A stretch of 64,000 nt of DNA. Source: Bombyx mori. Its lineage: Eukaryota > Arthropoda > Insecta > Lepidoptera > Bombycidae. The translations under genes were made by a program, and so were the position numbers. Location of the stretch: assembly GCF_030269925.1 (NCBI RefSeq), contig NC_085116.1:7812001-7876000 (forward strand), given 5' to 3'. Position 1 is the stretch's first letter. The number at the start of each line of letters is the position of its first letter. Positions 52,690 through 64,000 of the stretch are shown here, piece by piece. Below the pieces are notes generated by a model. The model saw only the letters and a list, made by a program, of their open reading frames with translations. It searched no databases and was not told the origin of the DNA.

Positions 52690-55667
52690 CATATAGAATT
52701 GTATGGCAGTAAAAAATTCAAATTACCACAATGATGCATTCGTATTTTATAAGAAATTTATTTATTACTGTCAACCCGCCCTCGTTTCGCTTCGGGAACT
52801 GTAATTCACTATTGATCTTATTGAATTTTCTATCTTCATCTTTCATAATATCGCCCACTCGGTTATTTATAGTCATAACTATTCAAATATTTGTCCAAAT
52901 GGTGTAGTGTAAAAGACAAAGTTTATCTATTTTAAATACCAGATGCGATAAAAGTATTTATTTTGATATAAGAATCAATTTGTTATTACCATATGTGTGT
53001 TAGAAATTAATTGCCATTTTTTAATGTATTTTTAGTTCACTATTTTGGCGATAATCGCTTACATAAAAGATAGATATATGCTGTCGCGAACTTTTTTGTA
53101 GGATTATTTAAGATATACATTTCCATTATATATTATATACGTGTAACTCCAACGGTTTTTGCGGCGCACGCCAGAATAGCTCGCAGATGGCATTTTTTTT
53201 CTTATTTACTTGACACTTACCGCTATATTTTGGGTAATTCACACTATATCTTTATAAATTATAGCCTATGTGTTATTTTGATGTGTAAGCTATATTACTG
53301 TGAAGTTTCATAAAAATCCATTCAGTAGTTTTCGCGTGAAAGAGTAACAAACGTACATCCATACATTCTTACAAACTTTCGCGTTTATAACAGTACGATT
53401 TTCATATATATCTATGATATTTACGATGTGTTAAAAATCGTATTTGCAGTAATAAGTTTTATGGTGTGTTTGTGTGTGTGATTTGCTAAATACAGTTTCG
53501 GTTATAACTTACAGACGAAACGTGCAGTTTTTTTTTTAAGCTTCTATTCTCAGAATCATGTGTCTGCTTCCTTATGAGTTCCGCGAACCATATTCATAAG
53601 AAGGACTTAATTGAAGTTGATTTATATTTCGATACTATATGATGAGTAAGTAGGTCGAAACGGTTGAAACAAGTAGCGAATACGACAAACAGACGTGTGA
53701 TCCGGACGTTTTCAATCATGGACGACCTCGACTGATTCGGCAACCCGTAGCAAGGCCAAGGTCGAGCCGCGGGTGCGCTCAATTAATAGCTCAAAGCGGC
53801 GAGCGCTTGGGGCCCCGCTTTGGCACTCGCAAATATGGTTCACAGGTAACACGCAGTTGTAGGGTAAGCCGCACATTTATAGCCATTTCACCGTTGATAA
53901 GCAAGTTGACTTACACATAAATATGGTGTTGAGTATGTAGTTCCGTATGACTAACACGTTAGGTGTTAGGTAGTTTTTTTTATTTTACTAACCAAAATTA
54001 ATATAATATTAAATAATGCAGAAAAATAATTTTTAGTTTAAATATAAGAAGAACATCTTGAACCGAACTTATCCGGCGTCTTGCTGCCAAGTATTTACTG
54101 TAATAATAATTAACCTTAAATACCAAGGATTGTTATACAATGTAAAGGCATCAATTACTGCGTAGTTTACCCTATTTAATTTGATATTCGTCATGGAGGC
54201 GAAATAGAAAGAAACATTATAAATATTTTGTATAGAGACTATGTTCTGAACATAAAAAATTAAAATAAAGAAATTGAAGTAGATCGCGACCAATTAATTA
54301 TACATTAACGGCCTAAATATCGTAACAAATTAAATATACATAAACAAAGACAATACTAAATTTCTAATCTCTTCGACAACATTAACGCTATTATGGCGCA
54401 AAGAAAAAAATATTTATAAATATTCAGTTCCACGAAACAAGATAATTTACGTCGCTCGGAAAATAACATGACGACATTTGGCCTTCGGAGCTTGGCAAAA
54501 AGTTGTATTAACGAACGAAAAGCTACAATGACCCCGACGTGACTCAATACTTACAACGATATAACTCATTAATATTATATTCTCTTTACGATGCTCTGAC
54601 AGTCATTAGTCGTGACCAAAATCACTCAAACAATATTTAGGAAATACCTTTGATCTTGTACGTGTCCATGAAAGATTTGAGTATCAAAATTGTTTAAATC
54701 GTGAACGACCCCGTCACGTGAATTAGTAAAACTTCCTTGTTTGAATATCGGAACATGTCAATGTCAAACTGTGCTGAATTAGTAACAATGTCAGACCCAA
54801 GGTGATGTGGCACTAGGAAATATTCTGCTAACCTAGTCTGTGGATGTTAAGCATGATTTTAAAACATTACCCGCACTTCAAGTCATGCTTTGTTAACTAT
54901 GTAGTATTGTTCGTAATATGCTGAAAGAGTTGATACTAGATTAAGTTGGTTTGACTATTAAAGGAAGTCACTGCATATTTATTAGTTTGAATTCAAATCA
55001 GTCAAAGATATATACGGAGTCGACAAGGGGTACCTTTCTTTGCCATTTGGCCGTATCGCCTTGATATTTAAAAAATCGGTGACTAGACTTCCTGCTCTGA
55101 TGAGGACGACAACCTTCGAAAAGTAATAACATAGGACATTGAAGCAAGGCAAGTTTTTTTTTACAAAACAAAGCAATGCCGCGAAACAATCATGGGAAGG
55201 GTAGGTTATCCGTTATGCGAAATGGAGACTTCGACCATGGTTCCATAACGTCGGTATTCGCTTAACACAAGAGAGGCAGTATACGTAAAACTATGGTAAT
55301 AAAATCGTCAAGTGCATGCGGGGCAACGTAAAAGTAGGGTCCCGTAAATAAGATTAATGTTCACTGTTAAAATACACAGTTAATAAGAGGTTTGTTTAAT
55401 TTTAGACGCGTGATCGCGTCACCGTATTATATACCTCAAAAAACAGTATATAAATTGGGAGTACCTATGTCCAACAGTGAACTAAAGTAGGCTGTTAATG
55501 ATGATAGCACTATAAGCTCAAAATTTTCCTGCTTATAGAAAAAATGAAGACCTCATTTTTTTACGACTTTAGGAACGGTGGTCTCGCAAATATTGAACTA
55601 AAGAAAAACTCGTCTACTGAACTCTTTATAATAAAAAAAATCTCTAACAAATAGCTCTTACTTTCTT
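52690..55667. other. AT-rich stretch with a non-LTR or Helitron-like repeat
   Basis: At about 53250-53430 the sequence contains 'gaagtttcataaaaatccat', 'tcagtagttttcgcgtgaaa' and 'acaaactttcgcgtttataa', a motif series common in moth genomes at repeat 3' ends (RTE- or Helitron-associated; class uncertain). A GC-rich patch at 53700-53830 is unassigned. Nothing else is supported. Confidence 0.45.
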
Positions 55668-55908
55668 ACTGGTGGTAGGACCTCTTGTGAGTCCGCGCGG
55701 GTGGGTACCACCACCCTGCCTATTTCTGCCTTGAAGCAGTAATGCGTTTCGGTTTGAAGGGTGGGGCAGCCGTTGTAACTATACTTGAGACCTTAGAACT
55801 TGTATCTCAAGGTGGGTGGCGCATTTACGTTGTGGATGTCTATGGGCTCCAGTAACCACTTAACACCAGGTGGGCTCGTCCACCCATCTAAGCAATAAAA
55901 AAAAAAGC
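55668..55908 (+). repeat. Bm1 SINE, short form
   Basis: Starts at 'actggtggtaggacctcttg' and ends in 'aagcaataaaaaaaaaa'. Low divergence. Confidence 0.88.
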
Positions 55909-57486
55909 TCAAATGCTTGCGTACAGTCGAATTTTAGTGTCATCTAGCACTTAATTTAACTACGACAAATTAGTTAGTCGTGTATATAATCTCCGAGCTG
56001 CCGTGACATACAGATAGACACTTCGACGCGACTATCTTGTAAGAATTTCGTTTGCCATTTGGATTAATAAAGCGATAAATCTGTGAAACGTAAAGTCTTT
56101 GCTTATTAGAGCATAGCATTGAATTGGTTCGAAAATGTTAATCGCGTGTTACAGAAAGCGATGTATCGGCGTGAAGGAGATTCGCGTGTTCTCGATGCAT
56201 TAAGAGTTTTTATCGATATCGAAAGTAGACGAGTTAACGGCCCAGCAGGTGGTAAGTGGTCGCTGTCGCACATGAACATCATCAGCATTGCCGGTCATTC
56301 TTTCAATTCGTCTCTGGCTGTGCAGTTGTATAACGTTAATTGTAATTAGCGCCAGCGCAACACATTATTGCATTGCGTTCGTAATTACATTAACAACAAA
56401 ACTGCATATAAGTATGAGGAAACAGGTCGAGGGTTTCCTTGTTTTATATTTTATTGTAGTTTATGGAAATCTGGGGATTTGCGTCATCAGTAACTAGAGG
56501 ATCTGATAGTATGTTATGTCTGTTGTTTTTCAGCCTTCACCCGTAGTACATTTGTTTTTGTACTCAAATTCTTTAACCTTTTCTCGTCTTGTGAGATAGG
56601 GGTTGGTATAATCATCCATATTCCTCATTAGTTCCTATCTTAGCGCTGCCGAACACTATGTCTCGACCAGTGAGACATTCGCTTTGTGATGCCTACAGGC
56701 TTCTGGAACCATTTAAAACCAGGCAGGCCGATAGCTCACGTAAAAGAGAATAAAAGATTTAAAGTCAGTCGAAGTCTTGTTTGGCTATTGGTTCCATCTC
56801 CCAAAGATCAACACCATGAAATCATACGGTCAATATAGTTCCGTCATTAATATTAGCTTGAGCTTCGAAAAAATAACACGCCTTGAATTCAATGTAGAAA
56901 AACATGCTGCCTTTGAATTTATTTACTTTAATGGGGACAAATTCAAGTTGAATAACATTATATTCTACGTCCTGTTTAGACAATACATTCTTATTTACGA
57001 ATTCGACTAACAATTTGAACTAAATACATTTTGATGAATATATCAAACGGAAAACCAAGCGAACCACAAACAACAGTCTTTTATTTAAATTTAGTTTTCA
57101 TTAGTCGAATTCCAAATCTTTTTGCGAAATTCTCGCAAAGACTCGATCATCAACCGATAATCCGTTTCAATGGGTTAGAGCTGCGTGAAATTTCACGTGA
57201 CCTTAAAATACGTAGCGATAATTGGTTCGAGGGAGTGAGGTTCATTGGCTCGAGATAAGCCGGAATATTGCGCAGTATTCGCTCCTGAAACGTGTCCGAA
57301 GAAAGTTCACGGCCGCGCGTTGACGCTACCACCTGCCCCGCGCTGCCTCGCCTGCTACGCTTCCGCCACCCAGCACCTCTCCTCTCGCCTACACTCGTCA
57401 CGGCGCTCCGTCGATTCCATAACGTTACTTAAGCCATATTAAAATTATGGTTGTTTTATCATAGACGTCCGATTTCCATATCATTT
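55909..57486. other. Unassigned AT-rich stretch
   Basis: Contains only short open frames (up to 83 codons) without recognisable domains. A GC-rich patch at 57290-57420 directly precedes a MITE. Confidence 0.5.
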
Positions 57487-57776
57487 CGTCTCCTCGCATT
57501 AAAAATGTATAATCTCAAAAGTTACTAATTTTACAGGAGAGTGTTTTAAAGGTTTAACATGTAATATTTTTATCATATTTGCAAATTTTATTTTTTACCA
57601 GTTACATTATCTGTCAAATGTCTGTTAATAGTAGTCGAAACATAGGTAAACTAAAACTAAACTACGCTCTTTTGACAGTATAAAGAAAAATACTGGTGAT
57701 ACCAAATGTTTACGCATATTAACTCAATTTCGAATATTTTTGGAAATTGTACACTTTTAATGCTTTCGTGGGGCGA
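57487..57776 (-). mobile_element. MITE, second copy (inverted relative to 39917)
   Basis: The left end CGTCTCCTCGCATTAAAA matches the terminal repeat of the 39917 copy. The interior aligns to it in reverse complement over most of the length (for example 'aaactaaactacgctctttt' against its complement near 40030). The right end is degraded, so the target duplication is unclear. Confidence 0.7.
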
Positions 57777-59160
57777 TGTAGTTAATAAATTTCGTATAAA
57801 ATCAATAATGTATAATCATATCATAACATCGACTGGTCCCTTTTTCTTTTCGATTTAGATTTATCTGTAAAAGTTTTACGTGATAAGAATTTCTTTTATC
57901 AATTCACCGGCGTTGATATTGGATATTGATGATGATATAGGTGATTATCCGTGTGGCTGGTGTAGAAGCTGTGCAAACGTGGCGGCGGGAGGCAGTGTGC
58001 GGCCTTGGCGCGTTCGTTGGCCGCGCGACGCGTGTACCGGCTCGCGATAATTTCGGCAGTTGTGCACCCGAGTCTACTGACCCCGTCGTCGTTGTTTGCG
58101 ACGCAAATGATTCCCCTCGATTTTATTTAAGCTCTCGTATAGTTTTTTTTTTTTTTGGACGAACAATCGTCAAACTAATTTTCAAGTGAATGTTTTTTTT
58201 TGTTATCACTTTGACCATAAATATTTCTGAAACATCACGAAAAATAATTTTCGTTGTCGAAATTAATTTGAACCAAAACTTATTTTATCGGAAATTAAAC
58301 TTGACTAGCTTAGGTTTTTAAGGAAGGTTTTGACTAAAAATTTTTACTATCTTAGTTAAATAGATAAGCTGACAGCTCTTAGATATTGAAAATCGGTAGC
58401 TGCACTGATATTAGGGGCTACGATTGCACAAAAATACAGTATTGTAATAAGGCAGTAATATCCAAAACCGATATGATTTTGTTTATTATATAAGAACATG
58501 TTTATATTAATAATTAATAAATTCTAATAAAGTAGTGCTTATACCCAGCGACACGAAAAGCCTATCAGGGCGTACCTACCCCTCGTTCACAGCGGACCAA
58601 ATATAGTTTGATGGTACAAATTGAATTTTATACCATGTTTCCGAACTTCAACAAACTTTTTTGAAAAATGAGTCTGAAAACTTTTATTAATATAAAGAAC
58701 AGACAGACTAAGCCTATTTAAATAAAATTAAAGGATTCAATTTAGTAAACGCGTTACTGCAGAGCGATTGGATCGAGTTGTACCAAAAAAAGGATTCCTA
58801 AAGCTCCTAATAACATTATTAAGCAAAAGGAAAAGTCACACAAATTACAGAAACATATTTCTTGACATTTGAACTGGACGGTTGTTGAGTCAGCATAGAC
58901 ATGTATGCATAATTCATTCCCATCAATAATTGACATCATAAGTTGAATCATAACATATTATTATGTATAATGACTCCTGTATTCTCTTTGCTAATTATAT
59001 AACATAATTTATATTTGTGTGAACTATTAATCAATTACATCTGGTACCCATACTGGTTTATAAAGAAAGAGAGAATAAAAGATAAGAAGTAGAGAAAAAT
59101 GAATTCCTGATAGAGAAGATTGTTAGTTCGTATCTTCCGATCATTAACCAGTGACATTGT
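57777..59160. other. Unassigned stretch
   Basis: A GC-rich patch at 57950-58100 is followed by AT-rich DNA. No exon signal in phase with E75. Confidence 0.5.
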
Positions 59161-59365
59161 TATCATTAAGATCCGGCCAAATTGTAATAAAGACCAATCA
59201 AACTCAGCCAGGCTCCGATATGGGATCCAGGAATTTCTGGTGGGCCAAAGCCTGGCCTCCGTGGGAGGCCTAATGGCTCAAGAGGACATCCTTTACGAAC
59301 GGATATACTACCGTATCGAAATCACGACCCACAGAAAATATCTGGCAAGAAACTCAGCGGGCTGA
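59161..59365 (-). repeat. LINE tail fragment
   Basis: Its right part (cgacccacagaaaatatctg, then gcaagaaactcagcgggctg) is the reverse complement of the 5' part of the BMC1-like tail. The left part (gatccaggaatttctggtgg) represents sequence further upstream in the LINE and resembles 12360-12395. Confidence 0.5.
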
Positions 59366-60269
59366 TTCAGTGGCTTGAGTCTCACTTCGAACTCTGCGGC
59401 GATTTCGACAACTACGGCGACCTACACACACAAAGTTCTCAATTCCATTGACGATGTTCAATGCATGTAACAAATAAACAAAGTCATGAAAAAAAGGTCA
59501 TTACACTACCTATTACATTACATTACATTACATATTAGAAGATGCTACTAAGCTAGGGTATTTAAACAATAATCAAATTAATCATAATGTACTGATCATA
59601 ATATTATACATATTTAACAAGTGTGTTCGAATTGAAGTCGCTTATGTTTATATCGAATAATTGTTTTCATATGTTTTGTAATAGTCCAAAAAAAAAGTTA
59701 CAAAGGTTATTTAATATATTTTAAAGCCAATTAGTTTATTCACTTGATCGTAAGCGGTCACTTCGGACAACGGTAATTTGACGATAGATATGTGTTTTGA
59801 CCAATACTCATTTCAATATATATTTTTTATTTTGAATTCAAATGTTAAAGTTTAAATGAGTTTTCTCTATGTAAAGGTACTTTTTAATTGTATACGCTAC
59901 AAATATACGAGTTACGACGTTTTAGTAATAAGCGAAAATATCTGTTTAGTTTTGTTCAGATTTTAATTAATAGATTATTTTTTATTTACTAAACACAATA
60001 CATTCCGTAATTACCATAGATTAATAGCATACGTATTGATGGTCGATAGAATAATGAAATGGAATAAAAAATTTTTCATGCTCCAACTAATCCACTGATT
60101 TATAATATTATGATAATCTGAAGTGACCCAACATCAATTGCTTCTATAGTTTGCAGAGAAAGTGCACCCATAACAAGCTTTCTTTAAGCACGAACCGGTT
60201 CTAATCAAGCTTTACTTAGTCACGCTGCTCTCGTTACAGTAGCAATGAAATCATTGAATATAAACCAAT
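59366..60269. other. Unassigned AT-rich stretch
   Basis: Contains an ATTAC pentanucleotide run at about 59512-59531. Nothing else noted. Confidence 0.55.
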
Positions 60270-60522
60270 ACTTTTTTTTATTTATTGCTTAGATGGATGT
60301 ACGAGCTCACAGCCCACCTGGTGTTAAGTGGTTACTGGAGCCCATAGACATCTACAACGTAAATGCGCCACCCACCTCGAGATATAAGTTCTAAGGTCTC
60401 AGTATAGTTACAACGGCTGCCCCACCCTTCGAACCGAAACGCATTACTGCTTCACGGCGGAAATAGGCGGGGTGGTGGTACCTACCCGTGCGGACTCACA
60501 AGAGGTCCTACCACCAGTGAGA
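60270..60522 (-). repeat. Bm1 SINE, short form
   Basis: Low divergence. The T-rich tail lies at the left; the right boundary at 'ctaccaccagtga' equals that of the other short copies. Confidence 0.88.
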
Positions 60523-61211
60523 ACATTTTTAGCATATTTAACAATTTAACATTCTCACAATAAAATCCTTATTTACGAGTACGATAAATTACTTTTACAG
60601 TTGTCCTTTCGATTACTCGTGGTTCATTACACTGATAGTCGTTTACTGTAAGCATTTCGCGTAGGCTGCTCATAAGTGCCGGAGCCACAGGATTGATATA
60701 GGCGCGTAATTATATTAAGACATAAAACGATTTATTGTCTGCGCATAAAACCTACTAATTAGTAGCGGGATTCAAGACAACACTACGCGCACGTTAACCT
60801 CGTTGCCAACAAAAAAAAAAAAAACAATAAATCAGTCGTTCAACTATTACGTAGGTGTTTAGGCTCTTAGAAGTATGTACTAGGAAGTATGTTATAAAGT
60901 GTCTGTCAAACTTTATACAGATAATATTAAAAAGCCAGTCCGCTTTCGTTTACTGGCGGTCCTGTAATTTGTAAGTCGAATGCTTTGTGCGATGACTTCC
61001 TCGTCTACCATCTGGCAGTGAAACGCGGCACGAGACTGCACCTTGTCATTATCAAAAATTGCATTCATAAAAAGAGAATCATAAAGAGAATCATACAGTT
61101 TTCGGTTTCGGTAGAAAGTTTTTATGATGTGGTCGTGCTTCGGTATTGTGTTTGGCCATTCGCATATGTTGGCGTGTGCCTCACATATGCCCGTTTAATT
61201 CTCGAACTTTT

Positions 61212-61655
61212 TATTTATTTATTTTTTATCGCATAGATGGGTGGACGAGCTCACAGATCACCTGGTGTTAGGTGGTTACTGGAGCCCATAGACATCTACA
61301 ATGTAAATGCCGCCACCCACCTTGAGATATGAGTTCTAAGGTCTCAGTATAGTTACAACGGCTGCTCTACCCTTCAAACCGAAACGCATTACTGCTTCAC
61401 GGCAGAAATAGGCAGGCGGGTGGTGGTAACTATCCGTGTAGACTCACAAGAGGTCCTACCACCAGTAATTACGCAAACTATAATTTTGCGGATTTAATTT
61501 TTATTACACAATGTTATTCTTTCACCGTGGAAGTCAATCGTGAACGTTTGTTAAGTACGTATTTCATTACAAAAATTGGTACAAGCCTGGGATTCGAACA
61601 CCGGTGCATCGCTCAACACGAATGCACCGGTCGTCTTATCCTTTACAACACGACG
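61212..61655 (-). repeat. Bm1 SINE, full length with tRNA-like head
   Basis: About 440 bp, the expected Bm1 length. Read on the minus strand it starts with the A-box region (gataagacgaccggtgcatt), has a B-box GTTCGAATCC at about 61593-61602, then the linker (cacgattgacttccacggtg), the body and an A-rich tail. This copy fixes the identity of the other fragments in the window. Confidence 0.9.
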
Positions 61656-63166
61656 ATTATAAACTATATATTTAACGCGAATAGTTATGCGGTATATATA
61701 GTATGTAGAATATATACTGTAACATTTAGTACTTGTGTATAAATTGAGACGGTGGGTCAGTGCCGACGGTGTCGGCGACCGCGCGTCCGTGCAATCAACT
61801 CACCGGGTGCGTGTAACGGTGCACCAAGCTCTGGCCACCGCAGCTCTTTCGCTATACCTACCTACTCACAATAACAACTATTGTAAGCGTACGAGCAAAG
61901 CTATGTTTGTCAAAGATTTTCGATACTCATATTCACAGTTAGGGACAGAGGCACGAGCATTCGATTCTGCTACATAATTGTTTACGCATTCACTTAAAGA
62001 ATGTAAATTAGATAATGAAAGGTGCAACCTGAAAGTGATGACTTATTAGTTCTAGGGACAAGATTGTAAACGACAATAGTATATTGTTAGTTCAAAATTG
62101 TTAAGAGAAATTGCGACTAATAATGCGTTTATTGTGTTTACGAGGAAAGGGATAATGACGTCGAATTGTTCTTCAATTGTTATTTTCAGAATTGTTTTTT
62201 TTTTGTCGTGCCTTGTTCGATTCGTTTTACCAAAGTGTTTATTTATTATGCAAATTACAACTATAAACTATAAATAACAATATATCGTGGGTCGAACATT
62301 TAGCCTTGTCATGACCTACATCGTTCGGTGGCCCTGCAAAGGGCACTAAGTATCGGGGGATAAATGTAAGCAGGCGGAAGCGGCTTCCTTCAATTGAAAT
62401 TCAAGGTTTAAAAGTTTCGTTATTTTGGTTTAAAAGAGATACGAATTCTTCGATTTACTAAAAAATCTAATTCAACCTACCCTTTCTTTTCATCTCAGAT
62501 TTCACGAACAGGTAAAAACCGAGTTTTTGCCGAGGGCACCTTTTTTTTTAAAGTTCGCGAGATCAAACTCTTTCATAGAGGTAGCAAAAAAACTTTGAGA
62601 ATTATTGTTTAATAGAAATTTTTCGTGTGACAAAAAAAGCGCGGATAGAACTTTTTATCACTTGTTTTTTAACATCCTATTATATAACACGTTCGTAACT
62701 GACATTCCCAGATAGTTCGTGTATTGTGCTCGGGCTATGCGATGATCCGATGCCAAGATGCCCTTTGATTCCGCGTCTTAATGATATAATATCCACGGGA
62801 TACCATTCAATCCTCCGAAATGTTTCTATATTTTATAATTTAACATTAACATCGTTTACTAATGCAAAAAAATAATAATAACAAAAATGTTATCGTCAAC
62901 ACGGGTAGTAAACGATGAATAGTTTGAATGTTGCATTTAAATGATTTCTTTTCTTGGAAATGAATGGAACAATATACACAGAGATTGTCGAAAATGCGGT
63001 CACCAAAGAGCCATTATGAAACGATCTTTAACGAAGTTGTGAGTTGTTTGACCAGGGAACAATTGAATCTTTTAACATGCCCAACATACTTGTATAACGT
63101 TTTGTTTAATAACTCAGCGGGGAATGTGACTGCCGCATGGAGGATCTTATGGGAAATTATGCGGTG
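61656..63166. other. Unassigned stretch
   Basis: Short open frames (up to 80 codons) show no recognisable domain. A moderately GC-rich patch lies at 61745-61850. Confidence 0.5.
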
Positions 63167-63412
63167 ACCGTCCTCGTCGAACCGCGAACGAAGGGCTCGA
63201 CGAGTGAATTAACTCATAGACACAGCCCCCTGAGTTTCTTCCCGGATCTTCTCAGTGGGTCGCGTTTCCGATCCGGTGGTAGATTCTGCGAAGCACTGCT
63301 CTTGCTAGAGTCACTGTTAGCATCACTCCGGTTTGAGCCCCGTGAGCTCACCTACTAGTTAAGGTTACGCTGAAATAGCCTCTCAAGGCTATCAGCTAAG
63401 GTAGGAAAAAAA
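63167..63412 (+). repeat. LINE 3' tail (BMC1-like)
   Basis: It opens 'gtcctcgtcgaaccgcgaac' and ends 'ctaaggtaggaaaaaaa'. It has the same orientation and almost the same 5' end as the 51155 copy. Confidence 0.7.
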
Positions 63413-64000
63413 GGGAAATTTTTATCCTTTTCCATTTCAATCCTTGAAATATGCAGAGTATATGGAATGTGGATTTTCATTTACGTATGCATGTGGAGTT
63501 CGATTGTATTAAGTAAGTGCAATTGCACGACAATCGTAGCTCGATGACAGTTCGCGGCTGCCATAGGGCGAGCCCCGTTAGGACGGGGTGACTGACACTG
63601 TCAATGCAACTAGGCGCATTGTGCTCTAACTAGAACACATAATATAACTTTGCCAACCTTACCGATTACGATGTTTATTAGATGTAACTTGAAGACTCAC
63701 CTGTAACAAACAAACGAAAAATTAACAAATTGTCTCTCACTAAAAATGAAACTCGGTTGAACATTGAAATATTTGAATTTTTTCAAAGTGCTATATAGAA
63801 TTATCTAATCATGTTCGCTTTTAAATTGCTATTTTAATTAGTAGGGCACCATTTTGTCCCATAATGATCTTTTTAATATGAAAACGTATACGTATTTAAT
63901 CATTACTTATCGCATCATTCCGTATGGCATCCAAATATTAGATTCTATTTAAAGAAATAAATTATACAAATTTAATCTAAAATTTAACCGACCGATAGTT
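63413..64000. other. Right-edge stretch with a doubtful E75-type exon
   Basis: AT-rich. The one item of note is a minus-strand ATG-to-donor segment at 63701-63764, treated in the findings. Confidence 0.4.

Noticed and set aside
57150..57401. 83-codon arginine-rich minus-strand frame upstream of E75A
   Set aside because: The composition reflects a GC-rich patch; there is no E75-compatible donor at its end.
61580..61655. tRNA gene on the minus strand
   Set aside because: It is the tRNA-derived head of the full-length Bm1 copy.

Overview
The window looks like silkworm (genus Bombyx) nuclear DNA. It is AT-rich and carries many copies of the tRNA-derived Bm1 SINE, together with other repeats of lepidopteran type. 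The one clear host gene is the ecdysone-induced nuclear receptor E75, whose protein is nearly identical to insect E75 in the zinc finger and ligand-binding region. There is no bacterial-style organisation; all host coding sequence is in spliced exons on the minus strand.

Layout: (1) 1-6285, a Bel/Pao LTR retrotransposon on the minus strand, cut by the left window edge, with one uninterrupted gag-protease-RT-RNase H-integrase frame and LTR copies differing at 1 of 202 comparable positions. (2) About 6.3-26.7 kb, gene-poor DNA with Bm1 copies, LINE tails, a Helitron-like segment, microsatellites and two GC-rich islands of unknown role. (3) 26,687-30,106, a very young Ty3/gypsy-type element with identical 320-bp LTRs that keeps gag and protease but has lost reverse transcriptase, RNase H and most of integrase. 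(4) 31.4-48 kb, the E75 gene: 3' UTR, large last exon (most of the ligand-binding domain and F domain), hinge exon, E75D first exon, second-zinc-finger exon whose 5' extension is the E75B start, first-zinc-finger exon, and E75A first exon. Each start lies next to a GC-rich stretch that probably holds its promoter. (5) 48-64 kb, presumably the intron or flank upstream of E75A, with more Bm1 and LINE copies, a MITE and one doubtful extra first exon near the right edge.

Reading of E75: all splice phases close. E75A = 47264-47162 + 44231-44143 + 36940-37084 + 33602-33367 + 33261-31741 (697 aa, both zinc fingers). E75B = 37243-36940 + the last two exons (686 aa, second finger only). E75D = 34910-34847 + the last two exons (606 aa, no DNA-binding domain). 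One gene therefore yields DNA-binding, half-finger and finger-less receptors that share one ligand-binding domain. A distal E75C first exon is expected from other insects and was not found with confidence.

Main leads: a pair of ecdysone-response-like palindromes 75 bp apart upstream of the E75B start; two CTCF-core-like sites in the same orientation that fall between the alternative promoters; two candidate undescribed first exons; and the gag-protease-only LTR element just downstream of E75.
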